From Alistipes sp. (GTDB lineage Bacteria; Bacteroidota; Bacteroidia; Bacteroidales; Rikenellaceae): DNA of 64,000 nucleotides. How positions within the stretch are numbered: position 1 is the stretch's first letter; every line of letters begins with the position of its first letter. The DNA lies in contig JAFOBG010000052.1 of assembly GCA_017381935.1 (NCBI GenBank), positions 1-64,000 on the forward strand. The letters are read 5' to 3'. Below the pieces are notes generated by a model. The model was given only the letters and a program-made list of their open reading frames with translations, had not been told where the DNA came from and did no database searches. Shown here in pieces: positions 25,738 to 33,820 of the stretch. Made by a program: the position numbers and the translations under genes.

Positions 25738-26640
25738 ATGAAACATTTACAGGAAATAGTAGAGGCTGCTAAGTCTAGTGGAAGGAAGCGCCTTGCAGTG
25801 GCTTACGGACAGGACTCTCACACTATTGAGGCCGTCTATGATGCATATAATGAGGGCCTTGTTACCCCAATTCTCTATGGCGACCGTATCGTTATCGAAC
25901 AGGTTTGCAAGGAACTTAATATTGACAGCTCTATCTTCCAGATTATCGACGAGAAGAGCGACGTTAAGGCTGCAAAGCTCGCAGCAACTGCAGTTTCTAC
26001 AGGTGAGGCGGATGTGCTTATGAAGGGAATGCTGCCAACCGATAAGTATATGCGTGCAATCCTCGATAAGGAACTCAATCTCTGCCCTCCGAAGGGTGTG
26101 CTGAGTCATGTGTCGGTATTTGAGTGGTCAGGCTACCACAAGCTGCTGCTTGCATCCGATATCGCTATCATCCTCCAGCCTGATATCAAGCAGAAGCAGA
26201 AGCAGATTGACTATCTCCGTCAGGTAGCTGTTGCTCTGGGTGTTCAGACTCCGAAGATTGGCTGTGTAGCTCCGTCTGAGCAGGTGCTCCCTGCATCTGT
26301 ATCATCTATCGAGGGTGCAATGCTTGCAAAGATGGCAGATCGTGGTCAGCTCGGTAATGTTGTTGTTGATGGTCCACTTTCACTCGATGTAGCCCTCTTT
26401 AAGGAGGTTGCAGAGCATAAAAAGGTTAAGGGCTCAGCTATTGCAGGTGATGTTGATGCACTCCTCTTCCCAAATATTGAGTCTGGAAACGTGTTCTTTA
26501 AGTCAGTATCACACCTTGCAGGTGGTGAGATTGCTGCAATCGTTATGGGAGCTAAGGTTCCATGTGTCCTTACATCACGTGGAGACTCTGCTGCATCTAA
26601 GAAGTATTCGATTGCCCTTGCTTGCTTACTTGCAAAATAG
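25738..26640 (+). CDS. Phosphate acetyl/butyryltransferase (Ptb-type)
   Basis: 300 residues of the PTA_PTB family (PF01515). It is of the short Ptb type, lacking the DRTGG and P-loop extensions of long Pta. Recognisable segments are ADVLMKGMLPT, GVLSHVSVFE, I-A-I-I-L-Q-P-D and DGPLSLDVAL. It moves the acyl group between CoA and phosphate. Being in one operon with a full-length acetate kinase suggests acetyl-CoA as the natural substrate, although the sequence class is that of phosphate butyryltransferase. Specificity cannot be settled from sequence. Confidence 0.88.
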   Translation: MKHLQEIVEAAKSSGRKRLAVAYGQDSHTIEAVYDAYNEGLVTPILYGDRIVIEQVCKELNIDSSIFQIIDEKSDVKAAKLAATAVSTGEADVLMKGMLPTDKYMRAILDKELNLCPPKGVLSHVSVFEWSGYHKLLLASDIAIILQPDIKQKQKQIDYLRQVAVALGVQTPKIGCVAPSEQVLPASVSSIEGAMLAKMADRGQLGNVVVDGPLSLDVALFKEVAEHKKVKGSAIAGDVDALLFPNIESGNVFFKSVSHLAGGEIAAIVMGAKVPCVLTSRGDSAASKKYSIALACLLAK

Positions 26641-26659
26641 TTTTACAAAATAGTGTTAT

Positions 26660-26755
26660 GCGGTATTTACTGCCGATATCAAAAGTTGCTCGCAATGGGC
26701 AGTACAGAAGTACAGCCCATTGCGGACAATTTTGCCGAGCGTTGTAAATCCTCGC
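26660..26755. repeat. Structured intergenic repeat element, copy A
   Basis: A roughly 96-nt element between the phosphotransacylase gene and aroQ. The ends form an inverted repeat (GCGGTATTTAC at 26660-26670 against GTAAAT...CGC at 26744-26755). The centre is a hairpin: GCAATGGGC (26692-26700) with GCCCATTGC (26715-26723), with GTAC/GTAC inside. The right part, TTTTGCCGAGCGT, is shared with copies B and C at 33911-34213. I see no ORF in it. It may be a small mobile element or a structured RNA. Confidence 0.65.
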
Positions 26756-26832
26756 CTCAAACAATTATGAGGGGTCATTTTATAAATCCCTTTGCGAAGA
26801 TATCTCTCTGAATAGCTAATAGCCAATAATCT

Positions 26833-27261
26833 ATGAAAATCCTCATTCTTAACGGAGCAAATCTCAATCTGCAGGGGCGTCGTGATAAAGGCATCTATGG
26901 ATGTGAGAGCTTTGATACATTTATTCCACGTCTTAAGTCTATATATGCAGACTATACAATAGACTATTATCAGACCAATATTGAGGGAGAGATAGTTGAT
27001 GCTTTACACCAAGCAGATGGAAATTATGATGGTGTATTACTTAATGCAGGAGGTTATACCCACACCTCTGTAGTTATTCGTGATGCTATTGCAGCTATAG
27101 ATATCCCCGTTGTTGAGATTCATATATCCAATATCGCTGCACGAGAGGAGTTTCGCCATACAACCCTTATAGGCTCTGTGGCTATAGGTTCTGTAGTCGG
27201 CTTTGGCCTAAATTCTTATCGTATAGGTGTGGAGGCTCTTAAATTACATCTTTCAGAGTAG
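26833..27261 (+). CDS. aroQ: Type II 3-dehydroquinate dehydratase
   Basis: 142 residues, normal for the dodecameric type II enzyme that dehydrates 3-dehydroquinate in the shikimate pathway. Landmarks are the N-terminal I-L-N-G-A-N-L-N-L, the catalytic Tyr in G-I-Y-G (residues 22-25), N-A-G-G-Y-T-H-T-S with the active-site Asn, the catalytic His in E-I-H-I-S-N, and A-R-E-E-F-R-H. The usual Pro of NGPNLN and of NPGAYTH is Ala in both places, a mild change. It is followed after 3 bases by the flippase gene. Confidence 0.93.
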   Translation: MKILILNGANLNLQGRRDKGIYGCESFDTFIPRLKSIYADYTIDYYQTNIEGEIVDALHQADGNYDGVLLNAGGYTHTSVVIRDAIAAIDIPVVEIHISNIAAREEFRHTTLIGSVAIGSVVGFGLNSYRIGVEALKLHLSE

Positions 27262-27264
27262 CCT

Positions 27265-28713
27265 ATGGCGGAACAACTGAGGGATAAGGTGGCGTCTGGT
27301 GTGGCATGGAGTGTAGCCGAGAAGGTTGGCTCGATGTTGCTACAGATGGTTGTAAGTATTGTTGTGGCAAGATTGCTTATGCCACAAGACTTCGGAGTAC
27401 TTGCAATACTTACCTTTTTTACCGCCCTCTCTGTTGTTGTGGTAGATAGCGGATTCTCACAAACTCTTATCAGAAAGAGTAACCCTACGGCAGATGACTA
27501 CAAATCGGTATTTATCTTTAATGTCGTAGTTTCGGTAGTGCTATACGCAATTTTAGTTGCTACAAGCCCTCTTATTGCTCGCTATTATAATCTGCCAATA
27601 ATCACTAAGATAGCTCCTATACTAATGTTGCTCCTACCTCTTGGAGCGCTATGTGTTATACAAAATACACTCTTTGCCCGTCAGTTTCGTTTTGCTGAAC
27701 TATCAAGGATTAATTTTGCCTGTTCTGTGGTTGCCGGCACTGTGGCTATCACTATGGCCTTGTTTGGCTGTGGAGTGTGGAGTCTTGTGGGCCAGAGACT
27801 CTCTCAGATGGCAACAAAGGCACTTTTGCTGTGGTGGCGAGGCTCATGGAAATATGAGGGCAAGTTTAGCCGTAATGCGATTAAGTCTATGAGTAGTTTC
27901 TCTTTTAGACTTATGGGTACAGATATTATATCGTACTTATATAATAATATCTCTCAACTCTTTATTGGTAAGATGTATTCTGCTGACACTTTGGGCTACT
28001 TCAATCAGGCACAAAAACTTAAGGATTTGCCTGTAACTTCAGCTGTTCAGTCGTTTCAAAGTGTTACATATCCGGCACTCTCTAATATTAAGGATAATCC
28101 CGAAAAGTTCGCAGATAGCTATCGGCGTGTAATAATGATTACAGCGGCCGTAATGTTTCCAGTAATGATAGGCATGATTGCGGTGGCAGACGATATGTTT
28201 ATGTTGCTACTTGGACAGAGGTGGATGCCTACAGTGCCGTACTTTAAGATACTTTCACTATCGGGTATTTTCTACCCCCTCTCTATGATAGCCTATAATG
28301 TGCTGAAAGTTAGTGGCGATGGCAAAATTATTATACGTTTAGAGATTGTTAAAAAGGGAATAATGACCATTATCTTAGCCCTTGCCATACCGCACTCTAC
28401 AAAGGCAATTGCTTGGGGCCTTGTGGCGATGGGCGTTGTTGAGTTCGTTCTTAATACAGTAGCTTCATTAAGATTCGCACATCTGACAATATGGAAGATT
28501 GTTAGAACATTACTGCCTATTACATTACTCTCAGCGGCTATGTATGCAGCAGTTGCATTTACTGCTCACTATATTGCAGACCTTTCAGTTGGGCTACGCT
28601 TTATTGTTGAGGTTGCAGTGGGTGTTATCGTTTATATTGTTGGTGCGATTGTCTTTAGACTATCATTTGTGAAAGATGTGTTAGAGACTCTTCACAGATT
28701 AATACGTCGATAA
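27265..28713 (+). CDS. Polysaccharide/lipopolysaccharide flippase (MOP superfamily)
   Basis: 482 residues with about 12-14 predicted membrane helices. The start V-A-S-G-V-A-W-S-V-A-E-K and V-A-R-L-L-M-P-Q-D-F-G are typical of the PF13440/WzxC branch of polysaccharide exporters. It would move lipid-linked saccharide across the inner membrane. No glycosyltransferases lie beside it, so its substrate is unknown. It is co-directional with aroQ and 3 bases apart. A bidirectional terminator follows. Confidence 0.88.
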   Translation: MAEQLRDKVASGVAWSVAEKVGSMLLQMVVSIVVARLLMPQDFGVLAILTFFTALSVVVVDSGFSQTLIRKSNPTADDYKSVFIFNVVVSVVLYAILVATSPLIARYYNLPIITKIAPILMLLLPLGALCVIQNTLFARQFRFAELSRINFACSVVAGTVAITMALFGCGVWSLVGQRLSQMATKALLLWWRGSWKYEGKFSRNAIKSMSSFSFRLMGTDIISYLYNNISQLFIGKMYSADTLGYFNQAQKLKDLPVTSAVQSFQSVTYPALSNIKDNPEKFADSYRRVIMITAAVMFPVMIGMIAVADDMFMLLLGQRWMPTVPYFKILSLSGIFYPLSMIAYNVLKVSGDGKIIIRLEIVKKGIMTIILALAIPHSTKAIAWGLVAMGVVEFVLNTVASLRFAHLTIWKIVRTLLPITLLSAAMYAAVAFTAHYIADLSVGLRFIVEVAVGVIVYIVGAIVFRLSFVKDVLETLHRLIRR

Positions 28714-28716
28714 AAA

Positions 28717-28747
28717 ATGTCAGCCAGTTTTGGCCGACATCCTTTTT
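28717..28747. terminator. Bidirectional terminator
   Basis: ATGTC-A-GCCA pairs with TGGC-C-GACAT (28717-28740), with CCTTTTT on the plus side and a T-run on the minus side. It serves the convergent flippase and divIC genes. Confidence 0.75.
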
Positions 28748-28751
28748 AGTC

Positions 28752-29066
28752 TTACTTGATAATATAGACCTTCTCGTCTTTGCGATGCATGTTGTAGTGT
28801 TCACGTGCAAATTTCTCAATATGCTCGTTGTATTTCAGTTCTTCAAGGAGTAAACTATCCTGTTGAATACTTTGTAGATACTCTGCTTTCTCTTTCTCAA
28901 GGCGGGAAATCTCTATCTTTGAAAGCATGATAGACCAAACGGAACTACCTATAATAAAGAGCGTAAAGACGGATACAACAATGGTTAGGATACGCCAGAA
29001 TAGTTTGGACGCATCTGTAAATAGATTGCTGATAAATCCAGCTATTTTACCTCTCTTCTTTGCCAT
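28752..29066 (-). CDS. DivIC/FtsB-like septum formation initiator
   Basis: 104 residues: a basic cytoplasmic N-terminus, one membrane helix (about 24-47), then a Leu/Glu/Lys coiled coil (about 48-85) and a C-terminal E-K-F-A-R-E-H-Y-N-M segment typical of DivIC/FtsB (PF04977). It acts in the divisome with FtsL/FtsQ-type proteins. Its ATG overlaps the stop of queE by one base. This is the distal gene of the minus-strand run. Confidence 0.88.
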   Translation of the reverse strand: MAKKRGKIAGFISNLFTDASKLFWRILTIVVSVFTLFIIGSSVWSIMLSKIEISRLEKEKAEYLQSIQQDSLLLEELKYNEHIEKFAREHYNMHRKDEKVYIIK

Positions 29067-29704
29067 TATGGAATATGCATGAATTTATGACTCTGTATAG
29101 ATATGCTCCACTTAGGGTTACTCTTTGCATACTCTACAATGCTCTCCATCATCTTTGAGGATTGGCTCCACTCTGGCTGTAGATAGAGTAGGCAACTATC
29201 CGGTACCTTTGCTGCATTTGCTTCTGCCCACTCGAAATCCTCAGCAGTCTCGATAATTACTTTTAGCTCATCAGCTCTGCCAAAAGCCTCCTCCAAAGGT
29301 GGTTGTTTGCGTTTTGGAGAGAGACAAACCCAATCGAAAGTACCACTAAATGGGTGAGAACCTGATGTCTCAAGGAAGATTTGTAAACCCTCCTCCTTAA
29401 GACGTGTTGTCAGGGGCTCAAGAGGGTAGAGTAGAGGCTCGCCACCTGTAATGACGATAGACTGTGCACTGCACTCTACAGCACGAGCGACAACAGTTTC
29501 AATATCTGTCGGAGGATATAGTTTAGGATTCCATGTATATTTAGCATCACACCACTTGCAACCTACATCACAACCTCCTAAACGGATAAAGTATGCAGGT
29601 TTGCCCGTATGGAAACCTTCACCCTGAATAGTGTAGAAGTCCTCTACAAGAGGGAGTAGTTTTCCGTTTTGTAATGCCTCGTTGTTACTCATTATCAACG
29701 ACAT
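29066..29704 (-). CDS. queE: 7-carboxy-7-deazaguanine synthase (QueE)
   Basis: 212 residues from the ATG at 29704; the ATG at 29692 is an alternative, and both overlap the end of hpt. It is a radical SAM enzyme that contracts the ring of 6-carboxytetrahydropterin in queuosine synthesis. Evidence: F-Y-T-I-Q-G-E-G near the start, the radical SAM Cys triad as C-D-V-G-C-K-W-C (C-x3-C-x2-C), and I-T-G-G-E-P-L-L-Y. No other queuosine genes are visible nearby. Confidence 0.92.
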   Translation of the reverse strand: MSLIMSNNEALQNGKLLPLVEDFYTIQGEGFHTGKPAYFIRLGGCDVGCKWCDAKYTWNPKLYPPTDIETVVARAVECSAQSIVITGGEPLLYPLEPLTTRLKEEGLQIFLETSGSHPFSGTFDWVCLSPKRKQPPLEEAFGRADELKVIIETAEDFEWAEANAAKVPDSCLLYLQPEWSQSSKMMESIVEYAKSNPKWSISIQSHKFMHIP

Positions 29705-30230
29705 ATATATCTCTCAAATTGCGGCCAATCTGGTCGTAATCAAGGCCATAACCCACAATAAACTCATTGCCAATTTCCATAGCAACGTACTTTATCTCTC
29801 GGTCGTACTTATGCTTCTCCGGCTTGTAGAATAGTGTACATACCTCGACGCTATTAGGATTGAGAGTTTGCAGATACTCTACCATGTACTCGATGCTATG
29901 TCCTGTCTCTACAATGTCTTCAACAAGGATAATGTCTCGGCCGGTAATATCGAAGTCAATACCCAACTTCTGATGTACATTTCCTGTAGATTGTGTGCCC
30001 TTATAAGAAGATACCTGCATGAAAGTTATCTCATTTGTAAAATCTACCTTTCTTACGAGGTCGGCCAAAAAGACGTATGCACCACAAAGTACACCGACAA
30101 AAATCGGAGGTCTCTCTGCGTTCTTGTAATCCTCATTGAGTTTCTGAGCAACTTTTGCAACGGCGAGGTCTATCTGCTCTGCCGGAATCATAACCTTAAA
30201 AGTACGGTCATTGAGTCTTATTTTCTCCAT
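29685..30230 (-). CDS. hpt: Hypoxanthine phosphoribosyltransferase
   Basis: 181 residues, a normal length. The PRPP-binding signature I-I-L-V-E-D-I-V-E-T-G-H-S is at about residues 99-111, with V-G-V-L-C-G-A-Y-V-F near 46 and the C-terminal D-Y-D-Q-I-G-R-N-L hood region. It salvages hypoxanthine or guanine to IMP or GMP with PRPP. It lies 23 bases after the pseudouridine synthase gene and overlaps queE. Confidence 0.94.
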   Translation of the reverse strand: MEKIRLNDRTFKVMIPAEQIDLAVAKVAQKLNEDYKNAERPPIFVGVLCGAYVFLADLVRKVDFTNEITFMQVSSYKGTQSTGNVHQKLGIDFDITGRDIILVEDIVETGHSIEYMVEYLQTLNPNSVEVCTLFYKPEKHKYDREIKYVAMEIGNEFIVGYGLDYDQIGRNLRDIYVVDNE

Positions 30231-30253
30231 TTTGGGGGGTAAGTTTGTAGTTA

Positions 30254-31369
30254 CTATTCATATCTTCCTGACTTGAGGCGATTAACCTCATCTGCGGTAA
30301 GAAATCTCCAAGCTCCACGCTTAAGATTTTTCTTTGTAAGTCCTGCGTAATATACACGGTCGAGCTTTGTTACTTGATAGCCAAGATGCTCAAACATACG
30401 ACGAACAATACGATTGCGACCTGAGTGAATCTCAACACCTACGCTCTTCTTGTCGTCTTTTAACCAAGATATTTCATCGAAATAAGCTTCGCCATCCTCA
30501 AGAGTTATACCCTCAGCAAGTGTGTCAAAGTCTGCACGAGTCAGAGGCTGGTCAAGAGTTACTTCATAAATCTTCTTTTTCTTTAGTGAAGGATGTGTCA
30601 GAGTTCGGGTAATATCGCCATCGTTTGTGAAGAGTAATAGTCCAAGCGAGTTCTTATCAAGTCGGCCTACAGGGTATATTCTTTCAGTACAAGCGCCGTC
30701 AACAAGCTCCATGACGGTCTTTGCAGCATGATCATCCTCAAGGGTAGTTACATAACCCTTTGGCTTGTTGAGTAGGATATAGACATGTTTCTCACCCTGA
30801 ATTTTTTCGCCATTGAAACGTACCTCGTCGCTTGGCATAACCTTCGTACCCAACTCGGTTACAATAACTCCGTTGATACTTACAAGACCCGCAGTAATAA
30901 GTTCATCTGCCTCACGACGTGAACAAATGCCTGACTGTGCTACAAAGCGGTTTAGGCGAATCTCACCTGTCTGCTTATTCGGGTTAAACTTAGGATAGTT
31001 TTTGCGCTCACTTTGTGCTCTACCCTTATAGGCACCCTCGTTTTTTGAAAACCCTCTCTTGCTATCTTTACCTTTATATCCACCCTCGCTACGCTTGTTG
31101 TACGGTTTGTCGCTGTACTGTTTATCGCTATATGGCTTTGATGTGGCAGGCCGTGTAGGACGAGTAAGACGAGTAGGACGAGCAGGACGCTCTGATGGTG
31201 TGTACTCCTCTTTGAGGCGATTGTCCTCTGTGAAGTGGGGATTAAAAGAGGCTCTCTTTGAACGAGAGAAAGTACGCTCTGTGCGCTCCTTTGGGGCAGC
31301 TGTACGTACTCGTTTATCTTTTGCAAAGCGCAATAGTGTTGCGCTATTCTCGGTGTTAAATTTTGCCAT
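30254..31369 (-). CDS. RluB/RsuA-family pseudouridine synthase with a long basic N-terminal extension
   Basis: 371 residues from the ATG at 31369, placed just after a -7 box; an ATG seven codons upstream is also possible. The N-terminal 125 residues are low-complexity and rich in Arg, Lys, Ser, Pro and Tyr, with short repeats such as RPTR and KPYSDK. Then come an S4 RNA-binding domain (about 130-185) and the catalytic domain with the G-R-L-D motif (V-G-R-L-D-K-N-S-L-G-L-L-L, catalytic Asp). It isomerises a uridine in rRNA, probably in 23S helix 90-type sites (RluB group, inferred). It heads the run with hpt, queE and divIC. Confidence 0.9.
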   Translation of the reverse strand: MAKFNTENSATLLRFAKDKRVRTAAPKERTERTFSRSKRASFNPHFTEDNRLKEEYTPSERPARPTRLTRPTRPATSKPYSDKQYSDKPYNKRSEGGYKGKDSKRGFSKNEGAYKGRAQSERKNYPKFNPNKQTGEIRLNRFVAQSGICSRREADELITAGLVSINGVIVTELGTKVMPSDEVRFNGEKIQGEKHVYILLNKPKGYVTTLEDDHAAKTVMELVDGACTERIYPVGRLDKNSLGLLLFTNDGDITRTLTHPSLKKKKIYEVTLDQPLTRADFDTLAEGITLEDGEAYFDEISWLKDDKKSVGVEIHSGRNRIVRRMFEHLGYQVTKLDRVYYAGLTKKNLKRGAWRFLTADEVNRLKSGRYE

Positions 31370-31387
31370 AATCTCTAAATTTGGCTG

Positions 31388-31395
31388 CAAAGGTA
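31388..31395 (-). promoter_or_regulatory. -7 box for the pseudouridine synthase run
   Basis: On the minus strand TACCTTTG, followed by C, fits TAnnTTTG and lies 18 bases upstream of the ATG at 31369. No TTTG is seen at the -33 distance. Confidence 0.45.
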
Positions 31396-31441
31396 ATTAA
31401 ATTTACTTACAGCCAGATATTATATAGTGTGAAAAAACTAT

Positions 31442-31864
31442 CTATTGTACTTTTGCGGCTGACTGAGTGATTCTTACCTCGTCAGAGGCGTCATAACTTG
31501 TTACAGTTATAGTTGCTTTTCGCTCTTTGGGAGTTGTATTAGGCTCAACGGTAATAGATATGCCTGAGGTCCAGCTGACAAGGGCTCGAGTCGAGTATTT
31601 GTTTATCACCTTATCAATCTTTATCCAACCTCCGATAGGTGTCATATCACCATTGCTCTCTATTTTCCAATTAGAGCCATCTGGATAGAGAATAATAATG
31701 TCATCAATGCCTGAATTTTTAACCGGAATAATTAACTCTCCGCCTGTAGCAGGGATAAGATAGCTGCTCTCATGGAAAGATACTGTCGGATTCTTTGACT
31801 TGTTGCAACCTATGAAAGATAGAGCAAGTAAAGATAGTGTCAATATGCTGAAAAATCTCTTCAT
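31442..31864 (-). CDS. Small BACON-like lipoprotein, paralogue 1
   Basis: 140 residues from the ATG at 31864. A lipoprotein signal peptide ends with the lipobox S-F-I-G-C (Cys near residue 20). One Ig-like beta domain follows, resembling BACON: a Ser/Tyr-rich strand, G-G-E-L-I-I-P-V, G-G-W-I-K-I-D, then K-E-R-K-A-T-I-T-V-T-S-Y. The upstream lipoprotein (31866-32300) has the same strand order (G-G-E-V-I-I-P-V, E-G-W-I-E-I-E, S-R-T-A-T-L-I-V), so the two arose by duplication. It is predicted to be anchored in the outer membrane. Function unknown. Confidence 0.8.
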   Translation of the reverse strand: MKRFFSILTLSLLALSFIGCNKSKNPTVSFHESSYLIPATGGELIIPVKNSGIDDIIILYPDGSNWKIESNGDMTPIGGWIKIDKVINKYSTRALVSWTSGISITVEPNTTPKERKATITVTSYDASDEVRITQSAAKVQ

Positions 31865-31865
31865 G

Positions 31866-32300
31866 TTACTGTTTGACATTTATAGTTGGTTGCTTTAATT
31901 GTACACTTGTCATATCACTGAAACTGCCTACAATAAGCGTTGCAGTACGGCTCGATGTGGTCTTGTTAGGCTTTACAGTAAGTTTTATTCCAGAGCGACC
32001 GATCATTAAATTGCGTGATTCCGGGTAATTTGGAATAACCTCAATCTCAATCCAACCCTCTCGAGGAATCATAGTGCCCTGATCTGTAAACTGCCATGAG
32101 TCGTCGAAGTTATACTTTATCGTTGCATAGTTTACACCTGTCGAGTGTACGGGAATAATTACCTCGCCTCCATTAGCAGGCAGAGCATATTCTTTGGCAT
32201 CAAACCATACTGTTGTCAGATCGTCGTCATCACTATCTTTGTCGCAAGATACAAGGGCTATAGAGCCACATAAGGCTAAAAGTAAAAATAGCTTTTTCAT
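31866..32300 (-). CDS. Small BACON-like lipoprotein, paralogue 2
   Basis: 144 residues from the ATG at 32300, which is the start giving a clean lipoprotein signal (L-V-S-C, Cys near 19) and which follows a consensus promoter. After the Cys comes an Asp-rich linker that may favour surface export, then a single BACON-like beta domain. It is co-transcribed with its paralogue, 1 base apart. No catalytic motif is seen. Confidence 0.8.
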   Translation of the reverse strand: MKKLFLLLALCGSIALVSCDKDSDDDDLTTVWFDAKEYALPANGGEVIIPVHSTGVNYATIKYNFDDSWQFTDQGTMIPREGWIEIEVIPNYPESRNLMIGRSGIKLTVKPNKTTSSRTATLIVGSFSDMTSVQLKQPTINVKQ

Positions 32301-32321
32301 AAGTGTACAATTTATCAAATA

Positions 32322-32353
32322 CAAAATTATAAATTTTGTTCCGGATTTCCAAA
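32322..32353 (-). promoter_or_regulatory. Promoter of the lipoprotein pair
   Basis: Minus strand: TTTG (32353-32350), a 20-base spacer and TAATTTTG (32329-32322). The leader to the ATG at 32300 is about 15-20 nt. Confidence 0.6.
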
Positions 32354-32360
32354 TTTTCAC

Positions 32361-32368
32361 TACATTTG
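32361..32368 (+). promoter_or_regulatory. -7 box for the first MATE gene
   Basis: TACATTTG, followed by C, fits TAnnTTTG and ends only 4 bases before the ATG at 32373. Transcription would start at or next to the start codon. A TTTG lies at 32335-32338, with a spacer of 22, longer than usual. Confidence 0.5.
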
Positions 32369-32372
32369 CGCT

Positions 32373-33686
32373 ATGAATCGTGAAATTTTCAGAATAGCTA
32401 TTCCAAATATCATTTCAAGCATTACGGTGCCTCTGATGGGAATCTTCTCAACTGCCATTGCAGGACACTGTGGAGATAGTGCTGCTACGATAGGAGCATT
32501 AGCTATAGGTGTGTCGATTTTCAATTTTATATATTGGAACTGCTCCTTTATCCGTATGGGTACAAGTGGTATTACAGCTCAAGCATTTGGGGCAAAGGAC
32601 TTTGTAACTACAACAGCAATGCTCGTGAGGGCTGTGGGTATATCGGCAGTTTTGGGCGTGTTGGTCTTGTTGCTACAGTATCCTCTCGGGGAGTTGTCGT
32701 TATGGATGATGAATGGAGGCCAGATGGTCTCTGACTACTTCTATGCCCGAATTTGGGCAGTGCCTGCTGGTATAATGCTCTTTGGACTTAATGGATGGTT
32801 TACAGGTATGCAGAACGCCGTAATACCAATGTGTACATCTATCTTTATAAACATATTGCACGTGCTACTCAGCCTCTGGTTCGTATTTGGCTTTGATATG
32901 GGTATTGTAGGTATAGCATACGCATCTGTGGTTGCTCAGTGGAGTGGAATGATACTCTCTGTAGTGCTGTTAGTACTTGTATTTCGTAAAAAGTTGTGCC
33001 ATGTGGATATGGCTCAGATACTTGATATTAAGGCTCTTAAGGAGTTCTTTAAAGTAAACGGAGATATTATAATAAGAACATTCTGTATTGTGGCTGTATA
33101 TACATTCTTTACAGCAGCATCGGCATGCATGGAGAGCGATATTGTTTTGGCTGTAAATACAATGCTCTTACAACTCTTTACGCTCTTTTCGTATATGAAC
33201 GATGGCTTTGCTTATGCCGCAGAGGCTCTTACAGGCCGATTCGTTGGAGCAAAGGATGTTGATTCGCTACGACTATGTATCCGTCGTTGTGTTGTATGGG
33301 CTTTAGGTACGGCTGTAGTCTGTATTGTTATCTATGTTGGTTGGTGGCAGGATATTATCGGTATGTTTGTGGGGGATAAATCACAATTAGAGCCAATTCT
33401 TGCTGTAGCTGCCGAGTATATTTGTTGGGTTATAGCCATCCCTTTAGCGGCCGCATTACCATTCTTAATGGATGGCATTATGGTTGGTGCAACTCTTACA
33501 CGTATTCTTAGAAATTCTATGCTACTATCTACTGTAGCTTATTTTGTAATCTATTACACTCTGCATCCTTTTATTGGGAATGATGCACTCTGGCTCGCAT
33601 TTACTGCATATATGGCACTGAGAGGTGTTGCACAGTATTTTATGTCGGGGAGGTTGGAGGCTGTTTATACAAAGAGCCTTCGGTAA
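32373..33686 (+). CDS. MATE-family efflux transporter (DinF-like branch)
   Basis: 437 residues with about 12 membrane helices in two homologous halves. The opening IFRIAIPNIISSITVPL and the T-A-I-A-G-H and G-T-S-G-I-T-A-Q-A-F-G segments are typical of the MATE/DinF branch of the MOP superfamily, cation/drug antiporters of the inner membrane. The last 80 bases before the final codons are duplicated exactly at 33821-33900. The gene is monocistronic as far as can be seen. The substrate is unknown. Confidence 0.9.
   Translation: MNREIFRIAIPNIISSITVPLMGIFSTAIAGHCGDSAATIGALAIGVSIFNFIYWNCSFIRMGTSGITAQAFGAKDFVTTTAMLVRAVGISAVLGVLVLLLQYPLGELSLWMMNGGQMVSDYFYARIWAVPAGIMLFGLNGWFTGMQNAVIPMCTSIFINILHVLLSLWFVFGFDMGIVGIAYASVVAQWSGMILSVVLLVLVFRKKLCHVDMAQILDIKALKEFFKVNGDIIIRTFCIVAVYTFFTAASACMESDIVLAVNTMLLQLFTLFSYMNDGFAYAAEALTGRFVGAKDVDSLRLCIRRCVVWALGTAVVCIVIYVGWWQDIIGMFVGDKSQLEPILAVAAEYICWVIAIPLAAALPFLMDGIMVGATLTRILRNSMLLSTVAYFVIYYTLHPFIGNDALWLAFTAYMALRGVAQYFMSGRLEAVYTKSLR
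33591..33670 (+). repeat. 80-bp direct repeat, copy 1 (3' end of MATE gene)
   Basis: This 80-base block encodes the C-terminal segment beginning W-L-A-F-T-A-Y of the MATE protein. It is identical, base for base, to 33821-33900. Confidence 0.95.
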
Positions 33687-33701
33687 TTATATATGCAGTA
33701 G

Positions 33702-33721
33702 TCAATCGAAAATTCGATTGA
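33702..33721 (+). terminator. Hairpin after the MATE stop
   Basis: TCAATCGAA-AA-TTCGATTGA is a perfect palindromic stem 15 bases after the stop. It is followed only by TAGTCTGTTAGTTTT, so termination would be weak. Confidence 0.4.
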
Positions 33722-33820
33722 TAGTCTGTTAGTTTTACAAACATCCTCTGCTCACCGACACTGCTCCTCTTCGGTATAGCTCAAGCAAGCTTGGCTCTGC
33801 ACTCAGTTTAATCGCAGCGG

